From Parelaphostrongylus tenuis (lineage: Eukaryota > Nematoda > Chromadorea > Rhabditida > Metastrongylidae): a stretch of DNA of 64,000 nt. The translations under genes were made by a program, and so were the position numbers. This document shows, one piece after another, positions 29,801 to 41,800 of this stretch; position 1 is the first letter of the stretch; each line of letters begins with the position of its first letter. Location: NCBI GenBank assembly GCA_019055375.1, contig JAHQIW010004752.1, forward strand, positions 186,001 to 250,000, read 5' to 3'. The notes below the pieces were generated by a model. It was given only the letters and a program-made list of their open reading frames with translations, searched no databases and was not told the DNA's origin.

Positions 29801-32800
29801 ATAGGTTTGTGTTCCAAACTCGGTTTGCTTTGTTAACTCAGCTAGAGTCCGCGAATAGTTTTCATCGAGCATCAGGTAACCAATGGATAGCAAAAAATGC
29901 TGCTAATTTTGTAATCGAATTTCTATCTGGATAAGGTTTTTACAGCGCGATTTGACAGCGCGAAGTAGCATGCGTTTCATCCTGACAGTTTATCGCAAAT
30001 AAACATTATATATGGATCATGAGCATGTATAGGTAAAGGCGACGTATAAGCAAATCAGAAAAGAAATCTAAAGACTCCCTTGGAGCGGAAAAAAAATTTT
30101 CAATAAATAATCGCGTTCCGCGCTGCAATTTCAACTGCCACCCCAAAACAACGTTATTTCCGTTGTTTGTCAAGAAATTGTTTGTGATTCAAAAAATCGA
30201 CTTTCTATAAACATCGGTGTTAATATCTGATATGTGGAAATCAAAAAAAGACCCGGACGTATGCAGTATCAAAGTCTAATACTATTAGAATAATACTACA
30301 TACGTCCAGGCTCTTAAGAAGGCGAGTCGCCGAAACGTCAGTCGAACTTTCACTGCTACCACACTACCAACCTGGCATCAGTTAATCAAAATATTTATTA
30401 CAATTTCTACATAGGAATTGTTCATTTCGGATATTTCTCAAAGCATTAGGTAACTATAAAGGGAAGTCAGTTCTATAGCTTTACAGATATTAACTTTTAT
30501 TTTCACTTTCCATTAACAGAAGAACTCGCTGTGAAGTTCAAGCAACAGGCCCTACTTCAAGTGCAAAATGTAACCTTTCTTTCGCAGTTGCAGGACGCTA
30601 TAAGACCTTTTCAAAATTCAGATTCAGTTTCGGGATTGCCAAAAGGTGTGCTTCCAAGCCATTCATAAGTTTCGTCTGGTTATCATCGTAGCACATAAGT
30701 TTGGTAAAGCACAGCGCAGCAGTTAAGAGGTGTTCTGTTGCCCACAAGTCGATGGTTAGATCACTCGCTCACCAAGCTATCCAGCTCTCCGGGGTTGGTA
30801 AATTGGCGCTAGGCTAGTTCAGACTTGTCTGGCAGGATAAGCAGCACTGACTCGATACAGCGGGAGGCCACAGCGAGTCATTTAAGAGGCGAGATATGCA
30901 TTCAGTCGCCATAAACGAAGTCAAAAATTGAAGAAGAATGTACGGAGCATTCCTCAGCGGTTGCTCAATGCAAAAACTTTATCCTTTATCCTTTATAAGT
31001 CTATTAAAAAGCCAGACACAAAGTCTAGCTGAGCAAAAATTGCACGCCGAATGTGAGGTGTGATTCCCTCTTTGCCGTTGCTATATTCTCAAAAAAGAGA
31101 TCTATTCAAATATCAAACTCAGTACTACAATCTCAATTTTTTCAATTATTGAAATTTTAATCAACAAGCTCTGCCTGGAGAAAAAAAGCTGAGCAAAGGC
31201 GAATGCAAAACACAATATATACTCTGAAGGCAGGACATAAATTTCTCTTCGTTGCTACAGCGCACAAAGGAAGCCCTTTTGAAAATCAATTTTAGCGTTA
31301 TGTTATAATCCTTTAAGCTAAGGATGACTACTGAAAGTAGAGTAATTATCCGCGCCCGATAGGGAAAATCACTCGAGGCCAGTGCATGTTATAATGTACA
31401 TTAGTCCAGTTGGCTCTCAAGGGCTTGAACAGCCAAGGAAGCTATGTGATCGTTCAGAAAACGACTACGGAACTTATTCAATGCCTCTATAACAGATGTG
31501 AGATTTACATACTACTTATATACTGCATGACAGCAAGTGGTGGCTAATTGTATCCAAAATTAGCGTTTGCCTCTCTGATCCGTCTGTACCTCTACCTTTA
31601 AAAACTTTCATACAGCAACATTTATCTAAAAAGATTGAGTGCTACGCAAAATCCGAACTCAGGCGGGAGCTGAACCCGCATTCCACACTTATTGTGAGGG
31701 CGTCCTACTACTACACCACAACGGCCACCGCTTTTCGACCACCCTATCTTCGATATGAACAATCAAAGAAATTCAGATCATACATATGCAAAAAGCTGTT
31801 AGCTCAAATGGGTTCAATACCGAAATGTGCTTACTAGAACAAATTTGGGTTCTTTCTAATAGTGAAAACACGAAAAACCGCTCTTATTCTCTGCAGAAAA
31901 GTTTTCATAGGAGTTTTGATAGCCATTCGTAAGCTGAAACTTGAGGCCGCAGCTACAGGGCGTCCGTTTTTCAAAGCACCGCTTTATGACGCTATAGCAT
32001 CCAGATCAAATATTATGTTTCACACTCGCTTTTCGCCTTCATTATTATCACGCGTCTTGTTCGCTGGAGCGGAAAAGCACATCAATGTGTAGAGACATTT
32101 TCGTATGTCTTAGTTAATCCTTTTATCTGGAGTTCCTTTCGAAGCGGAGGAAAAACTTCCCACTTGAATAACATTATATCGATCGTCCCGCCTCGCCCTG
32201 TTCTGCCACGGCCCTCGCCTTGTCGAATAGCTAATAAACAGCCTTGTCAAAAATGTAAAACTCAATCTTATTTCCCCTGATAAACCATATTTCCATAAAA
32301 TAAGTGCATCACTAGAATTAGGAAACATTACGCTATCAGATGATTATTAATACTCCAAAGAAAGAGCTCTGTCCGGCGAGATTTGAAGTAGAAAAAGATC
32401 AAAAGAAGCTTTTTGAAGAATCAAACGCATTTTTGAGGTCTTTGAAGCTTGTGCTATAGTTTGAGTACTAGCACTCTGAAGAAGGAGTTTTTCCAGCGAA
32501 ATATGTACGAGATAAGAGAGAACGCACGTGGCACGTGAACAATGATTCTATTTTGTATGTTACAAGTTATGAAGGGGCGTTCTGAAAAGCCGGCGAGGTG
32601 GGGCTGTAGCCTGAATTCTCAGCTTTCGAATGGTTACTAGCATTACTATGAAAAGTTTTTCTACAGTGAATGAGATCGGCTTTTCATTTGCTCTCTCCTA
32701 ATCAGAAAGAATCGTGATTGTTGAGGATTAGTTCCTATATCTTCGGAAGTTTATATCGATAAACAGTGATTGCAAAGCGGCGGCCTTCATGCTGTAGTGG

Positions 32801-35800
32801 TAGCACGCGCACCTGGCAAGGATAAAGCGCGGCTTCGAATCCCGCTAGGGCCCAAGTCTCTGCGAACCACTCAATTCCTTTAGATGAATATTCAAGCATC
32901 ATACCACTGCTAAAAAGCGTTTGAATCAAAAAATGTTGGCTCCTTAAGTAGCTTCAAAAAGCGCTTATGGACAATGGACTTTGAAGATTTTTGAATAATT
33001 ACACCGAGTAAATAAGTAAGGTCATCATAAACTATTCAGCGTTTTTCACATCGCTGACTGAACATGTTACACTGCTTGATTATTTTTTAGACAAAGGTAC
33101 TTTCTATTTGCTCATGATTGGTGAATTGGTAGCACAATACTTCAAAAGCTAATTTAACCACCAACCAAAAGCCCAAGAGTTGTCGCAGTGTTTTTAAGCA
33201 CATTCAAATTTATTGATTTCAAAAGGGTGCAACTTTTGAGAACTCAGATGGTGGCAAGTTAGAATAATAAACTCGCCTCAGGCTCCGGTTCTCCAAATGC
33301 TTCGCACTTCACAAGAAGTGGTTCACCTGCTGTGAGAATAAGCCGCGGACCAGCTGGAGTGGTTTTAACCGTCAATGAAGGTCCAATATTCACCGTACCA
33401 TGATCAGACGCCTTGACAAGGGAAAGCAATCGTAGAATTAAGATGTTTAGAAGACAGTTTCAACAGGCAAAAATACCTCTCCGACAGGGTTGGTCGCGGT
33501 ACAAGTGTAATCGCCATTGAGTTCAGCACGGCCGTTAGAAAAGTCCAACACATTTCCATCCAGTTCGGTCACATCGTGTGGAAGTGGAGTGTTACCAGGA
33601 CCGGACCACGTGACCTAATTTTTGTATTTCTTCAACTAGTAGAAAAGTAGTTACTTTGATTAAAACAAAAAACGAACCGTCGGTGTGGGAATTCCTGTGA
33701 CGATGCACTTGAACTGATGCCTGTCGCCGGGCTTTCCATTCCAAACACGTGGCTCAACTCGAGCAGTTGGAGGTTGCTCTTCTGTAATATAGGACTTCAT
33801 TGAGGTCATCGAGCTAAAACACCTTTGAATGTCAAACGTTAAATACTAAAGTAAAATTGACCTTCACTAACGACGAGTTTAACTGGTTCTGCTACTCCAG
33901 AGCCAAAGTCGTTGCTGGCCGAGCAGACATATTCACCCTCATGCGATTCGTCTGCTGCGTCAATGACTATGTCATCAACACTTCGGGTAACGCCTTCAGG
34001 AAGATCCGAATCGGCATCACCGTAGCCCCATTTGATTTGTGCGGGTGTGGGTGAGTGGGCATCGCAGTGGAACTGTGCCGGTTCGCCCTTTTTCACGGTC
34101 AGAATGGGAGGAGTGGCCACAGGACGAGGTGGACCACCAGCTAAAAATCGCACACATTCGAAATATAGCTATATATTTAGAAATAATTGGCTAAGCAATG
34201 ATGTCTGTAAAAAGAAGTGTTCTTGACACTATTACCAAACCTGAGCAATATGCATATGATGTGAAATTTGTATGCTTTGTTTTCATCTATTTACAGAACA
34301 TGAAAATGAAAACTTTCATCTTTGAAAAACACCGAAGAGCACCGTTTTGCATAACCAATAAATATTGAGATATTAAATCTTTTTACGAGGGTGCGTACCG
34401 ATATTGGCTTGCTCACATTTGAGCACTTTTTTGAGTCTCGCCCATTGAATAGTGCTTTTTTGTGAACTGTAACTCTTTTTCTTTCTTGCTTTTTATTCAG
34501 AGACTGGATACCAAACCAAGATGTCTCAACAACTCAATGAGTCTAATGTTTTCTATGAAAATTATAATCTGATTTTGAAGCACATATATCGTATTCCAAT
34601 GATATGTTCATTAGAAACGGCCGTGAGAAGGTGCGGTTAGGCCAAACGATTCATTTTCGAAGGCAGTCAACAGTGCTGTGATTTTGAAAATATTGTAGAA
34701 GTATCTTGCCCTCTTTGTGCAAAAGAAGCAAAGAAACAAAAGAAAGAAAGGTAAGGATCAATTTTGTACAAAATTTTCAACTGGCTCCGAATGAACTTGT
34801 CTGTTTCTGAGTCTCTCTCTTCGGCACTAAAATTTTAATAACCCATGAAAGAAATGGAATGGAAAAGAAAGAATATTACGTACGGGTCTTGACGTTAAGT
34901 GTACTTGGTGATGAATCCTTAGGACGTCTTCCATCTGGTGGATGATATGTGCAGATGTAGTCGCCTTCGTCACTCTTCAGTGTGCTACTAATTGATAGAA
35001 TTCCGTCGCTATCGGTGGCACCAAACGGCAACGGTGCTCCGTCAGCACGTTTCCATGATAGACGTGCTTCTGGATCACCCTCGACCCAGCAACGAATTGT
35101 ACTGGGGTCTCCTTCGGTTACTGTCTGCTCTGGAGGCGAAACCTCTGGACCTCTTTCAACTGAAAACATAACAAACATGCAGTTCTATAACATAGGATCA
35201 AACATTTCACAGCACACAGGTATAATGGCTATCACAAATAAAAAACATTAATTGCAAAAATAGTTGTGCTAGGGGTATAAACTTGATGGTTTTGCTGATT
35301 TACTAACTATTCCCATCGAATTAAGTTTACAATGGAGCATTTGTCTTCAAAAACAACACTGCTTCTATTATACTAATTTGAACGTATGATAGAGTAGATA
35401 TACTTATTAACCCTTGATCTTATTCTCTCAAAATGTTCAGCTGAACTTACGAATAGTGAGAAATATACGTAATGCATGAGAAAGTAGGAAAACACTATGA
35501 ATAATGCATGGTTCATTCCCATCACAACCGCTATTTGCTATCAAGAAATGCTGAAGTTGGACTAGGATTATGATTTTGCGAAATAGAGACGGCTGATTTA
35601 TAAGTGGGCGTCTGTATTCATTCCAATACGAGTTTTTCAAATTTCGCTTTCTTTATTCCCTAAGGAAAAACGTGCACCAGCTGAGGTACACGATTGTTTA
35701 AAGGCCTTTCTCGCTGCATAAAAGTTTTCTCGTAGTCATTTGGCGATCATTTGAAAGCTTAAATCTCTGCGGTCTCAATGATCTGCTCAGTTTCAAAAAA

Positions 35801-38800
35801 GACCTTTTCTTACATTGCAGAAGTGAAAATAAATTTATGTCTCGCACTCAATTTTTTCATTTGCTTGGCTGGGGTTTCGATATGGCTCTTCACTGAAGTT
35901 CTAGTAGGCATTAGATAGCCCAAATCTCGAAAATTTTGACAATGTAATTGGTTTCTTGAAAGGTTATCACAGAACGCCGTAGAAGCGAAAAGAAGACCAC
36001 ATTTCACGCCCAAAATGTTTCACGCCGCTTGAACGTCATAGGTGGTTTGCTGGTAATTGTAAGTGAAGCTTATACGTCAGAGGTATTGTATCGTCACATG
36101 AAAAGTGGAATATCACTAATGAACCTTTCGCAAATGTTTTCTTGATATAAAGAATAATTACTTCTCGTGGAATCCTTCACTTTTCAGCGGCAATACCCAT
36201 GCTTGAAAAAAAATAAACAAACTTACAACCCTTAGTGTGCATTTGTATTGCCTGTTTTACGAGAACGTAGCCTAGAAGTACATCTTCTACGACTAAACAT
36301 CCCTAATAGAAGTCTATGTGGAGGTAATTCTAACATGTAGCTTGAGTAAGTGGAGGAGGAGTGCGCTTTCATTATTCGTGTGTTACGGTACTTCCCTTAT
36401 CCATATCCAAAAAACGTGTTTTTTAGCGTTTTCTAGGCATTTTAGTAGTCGTTTGATAGCTCAAATCTTGATAATTTGTGAGGTGTATTCTATTTTCTGG
36501 AAGATTTTTGAATAAAGCTGTAACAAATTTAGAGAAAAAAATGTTATCTATCGATCAAGCATCTTTCGACGAGCAACGCTTTTCGTCAAAAGTTTAGCAT
36601 TTTCTTCGATACACAAATATCGGCAAATTTTATAGAGCTTTTGGTTTTCCAAGAAATCTTTTCGTTGCGCTGAAACACTGAAATTAAGATTACATTTCAC
36701 AGGCGGCGAGTATGCGTTGCACCGGTATGTGGATAGATAATGGAACATTGGCACCAAGCTGTAACCGAAAAATAGAACAGACCCTCCAGATTTTCGAAAT
36801 TCAGGCTGTCGAATAATTGCTGAAGACTTGAAAAGGAATGAAAAGCACTTTTTTTTGCAAATGGGTGCGGATAGGGAAAAGTACCGAGAATACTTCTGGA
36901 GACACATATTTCTGACCAATAGTTTGCATAATGCCGATGTTATAAGGGCTTTTATCCAAACACGGTGTTCCCCTCCCGCTCAGAAATTGTCAACTGTCCA
37001 TAAATAGTCACCATTTTCTCCGATACGTCAACTCTGAGTAATTAGAAATATACTAATGATTGATATAGACTTAGTTATAGTGAGAATTTTCGATGAACAC
37101 GCATCGAATACAGCATGCATAATAATTTTTGATAAATAACCAGCTGTTCTCCGATTTTTATTCACTAAGATGACTCTTGGGTTTTGTAAAAAACTAAAGA
37201 AGAGCAGAATTAAAGATTATGCTTGTGATCGTTTTTGTACTATGCAATACAATTGATTGAAGGCCAAATTCAGCAGGATTACATAGTAAAGCAGCGTTTT
37301 TTTCTACAGAAAACTGTATAACCAAACCAAAAGCATATGAGCGAGTAGAGGAAATCCTGTTCTATCAACGTAGTATAAGTATTGCAAGAAGTTTCGCCAA
37401 CGAAGAAAAAAATCCTAATCAAACAACGAAAATCGCGCAATTCGCTTTGCGAGCATCGCTTTCTATAGCCGTCCGTTAGTGATTAAAGAGCTCTTTTGTT
37501 AGTCTTCTTACTTCAGTCGACAGCTGAAACATCAATGTTGCGACAGACAAGGTACATGGGAGCCATTCAACGTTATTAATAATAACCAGGTAGTATTATA
37601 CTGTTTGTTTTAAGTGTTCTCTTAAGACCACGCTCGAATTTCAATATGTTGATCATTATTATATGAGCAAACACGTCATGTGGTCTGTTGTATAGCGCGA
37701 AACATGTCCTTCGGCTTTGACAGCCTGCTCAGTCGCGCAGACCCTTCGTCTCTAGCCAAATCCTATGGGGGGGGGGGGGGAGGAGGGTTGTGGAAGGGGG
37801 TGGGCCTACATTCCTTATATAGAGTAGGCGACGACATACGATTTACACGTGCCGTCAAGTGATATAAATCACTATATCGGCAGTGCTGTACACTCGACTG
37901 CTCCTGGCTGGCTTGCCCGATTGAGGAGGGCGCCAGAGCCGAAACACGTGTATCGGGCTGTACAAGTGCCCATAACAGGCCACATGATTTTTTGGAAAAA
38001 ATATGTATAAAAGCAAAAATATAAAGCATGTATAAAAGGTCACATTTTTCACATACCGAGTTGGGGTAAAAAATGAGTATTCCCGCCAAAAAACACCAAA
38101 TTAGGCGTTTTATGCATGTCTTGAAGTCAATACATGCGCCTTGTGCCTCTTACCGTTCTTGTATGCTGATTTTTGGACACCCAAAAACTATATTAGACAT
38201 TCATAGAGCTTTCCCCAAAGTGGCAATTGTCTTAATTTTGAGTGGTGCCTCACTCTCAGCCACTTAATCGCGACAATAAACAACGCAAACATGATGGGAT
38301 CATTGCCTCCAAATAGCGAAATGTCGATCCACAAAAATCAACTGGTATCTGTGATTAGAGTCTGAGAACAAGTTCACACACCTTGTCAAGATTCTACGAA
38401 CAATCAAGCTCGGTCATCAACCACCATTTCACGACGGACAGAAGACCAATGACCTGACTTAGAACCCAATGACAGTCACATATTTATCTAGTCATGATGA
38501 TGGTTGATACTGTACTGCATGTACTGCATAACAAAACAAATATGTGCTGTAATCGACATGATATCAGAGCACTCGCATCTAAGCATGTAAAGAAATCGGT
38601 ACCATTAATTTTAACACTATAATGATTGTCGTCGAGGCAAAATCGTCATCAGTTAACTCTGCTTGTCGAATATCCTTGTATTTCACGAATAGAAAATACT
38701 ACAAGAGTCAAACACGTTCGCATACATTTAATTCCAAGAAACATCTAGTAACATAGAGACCGAGTTGCGCATTCAGCACTCGGCAAACATAAGAAGTAGT

Positions 38801-41800
38801 CGTGATAGGTGATAGAGCAGCGATAGCGATCCGCTCAACAAGAGGAATGCTTTGGATGGACATAGTATCGGAATTATTGAGTTTATCATAATTTAGTAAT
38901 CGCAAACTTGGTCGCTTTTGTTTAGAATCAGTTGATTCACTGCACTTCACGAAAAAAAAACGTTAGCATACGATGGAGACATAGGAATTCCCTAGCACGT
39001 CTATTCCACGACTATTAAATTAGTCTGAAAGAAGATCGACGCGATCAATATTCAGAGCTATTCTCAAAGAACACTTAGATCACTAAAGCAGCGAAACGCA
39101 AGTCCAAAGACCAATGTAGCTGATGGATACGAAGTAGCGGATAAGTTCATAAATGTTTAAATCTACATATTAGGATCCTGGCTCAAGTAGAATGAAAAAA
39201 AATTAATGAGGTAGTCGCATGCTGAAACGATTAGCGATTTGAGCAAACTCGAACCACTTTTGAAAGTTTTCAAATGGGAAGCTCGGCAGGATAAAGGAAT
39301 GGGTGTGGAAATGGTGAGCTCGCACGTATATGCAATGAGTGCAGACATGAACCATCTTATTTTTTCAAACTTATTTGATATACCCAATGATGCAGAGTAG
39401 TGTGCAATAGTATAAGGAAAAAGTATAGGGTGAAACGTGGATTCGAATCCCAGCTGATGCAAAAATTTTTGCCCACTTTTCTACATTACTGTGTATAATG
39501 CAACTTCATACAACCGCTAGAGGCGGTCAAATAAAAATGAGTTCTCACTTGATATATTTGCTGAATGAACTAATCAGAAAAGTGAGCTCACCTTCACCAA
39601 CATCAGGCACCCTGGTTGGCGGTGTGACGTGCACGGTAGCAGTTGGAGCTTCGGCTGTTTCACCCGTTCTCGGATCTTTAGCACTACAAATGTATTGACC
39701 ATCATCAGAAAGGGTTGCTCGATTCACAGTCAGAATGCCTTGACTATCAGTAGAATCTTCGCTGATAGGCCTATCTGCTCGTCTCCAAGTGAACTGCGCA
39801 TGGGGATTTCCTGGCACCCAACAGCGGATTTTAAATGGTGAGCCCTCGGGAACGGTTTGCTCGATCGGCTCGACTTGTGGTGCAAGCTTGGTAGCTAAAA
39901 TACAGGCACTTTGAGATTTTCTAAGAACATTGAACTACCGATCAGAAGAATTGTAGATTCCGTTCAATTTGATTCGGTCTACTCAGATATAACAGAGTTA
40001 GTCCACATAGCAAAGTAAAAAACATCTCAGGCATGAGCAGCTTCTTCTCAGTATACCACGGCTCTATTCTATAGCTAGCATCCTCAATTCTCCTCATACT
40101 TTCTTTGTGCCAACTACTTTGGAGCAAGTTTAGTTCCATGATACTATCTACTGCCTATACTATGTCGATAGAACGTATGAAATCTCAGGAAATCATCTTC
40201 GTCATCTCCATGCTATCATTATTTTTACGAGAAAGATAAAGTATACTCAATTGAGTAACTCAAACCCCATTATTTGAAACCACAGCTTTCTATGTTTCTC
40301 TGAATAAATGGGGAGTGATGAGCAATGGAGTTAGGCGTTGTTGCTCAAATATCGTTGTACATTATTATTTATACGATAGAGCTAATAACAGACGTACGTT
40401 GTCGGACACCAATAAATGCAGGAGGTGCATCAGCCGAGGCGCCAGTAGGTGGATCCGAGGCTGTACATATGTAGTGACCCTCGTCGGATTTTCTAGTCTG
40501 TGAGATGATCAGCATTCCAGCTCTCTCTTCTGCGTGTGACGGCAGTGGTTGACGACCCTACAACTGCTTCCACTAAAATCCACTGAGCACCTTTGAATAG
40601 TAGTTGCATTTCTACAACAAATCAGTTTCACAGCAATAAAGTCATAAATATACCTGTTTCGTCCATGAAATCTGAGCTCTTGGATTACCTGGGACCCAAC
40701 ATCGAATGCGTGATGGCTGCCCCTCGTCAACTGTCTGTGTAGGTGGATCAACTTGAGGTGTCAACGCAGCTGAAGGACAAATTTACGATAACGATAGGAA
40801 AATCTTTCTAAACTAGGCAAATATTATTGCATAGAACTTTAAAATTACTTTTCTATGGCCGACAGGAAACTTGACACAAACATCTGATCAAAACATAAAC
40901 ATGAAGATCAGTGATATTTGAGTTGTTACGTTGAAAGAGTGGAAAAATGAATTTCGCAAAGTGTCATTATGAGATCTCTTTCGATAGTTTCAATTACTAT
41001 AATATACTGTAAAATAAGATATCTGAAAGCTTAATGTCGTTAGCATCCACATAAAGACACTTTGCACTGGAATTTTACCTTATCTACAGTCTGTTCTCTA
41101 ACGGCATGGCGTGATGTGAATATGAATTAAGCAAAACTCCAGTCCTAATGTTTTTTATGTCGTAGACTCAAACCACCAATGTGCCTTTTTTGCTGCGGGA
41201 AGGGCACAGTGGGTGATTCGAGTCCATAGCACACAACCATCAAGTCCAAAAATATGCTCGTACATCAGGATTCTAGTGATTACGCTTGCACAGCTTCAGA
41301 ATAATGCAAAAAAAGTTTGAAGAAGAAAATTGGTAGTGTACAGAAACTTTAACAAACTACTTTCTAAGTGATCGAGAAAACATTAACATACGTGGTCGAA
41401 CACCGATATGTGCAGGAGGCGCATCAACTGAGGTACCGGTTTGTGGATCAGTAGCTGTACAGACGTAGTGACCCTCGTCCAACTTCCTCGTCTGCGGAAT
41501 GGTCAAAACTCCACCGCGTTGCTGTACATGGGGTGGTAACGGTTGGCGACCCTATAACTGCTTCCACTAAACCTCTTTGAGTACTTTTGAATGGCGACTG
41601 TATTTCTATAGCGAGTTAATTTCAGTGAAGCAAAAATACAAACTTACGTGTTTCGTCCAGTGAAGCTGAGCTCTGGGGTTACCTGGAACCCAGCACCGAA
41701 TGGTTGCTGGCTGTCCCTCGTCAACTGTTTGTGATGGTGGATCAACTTGAGGAGCTGAGACAGCTGAAAAATATGCGAGTGACAATTGTGTTCATTCGGT

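Noticed and set aside
32783..32860. Possible functional tRNA gene
   Set aside because: A and B boxes are present but the anticodon arm does not pair, so it is listed as tRNA-like only.
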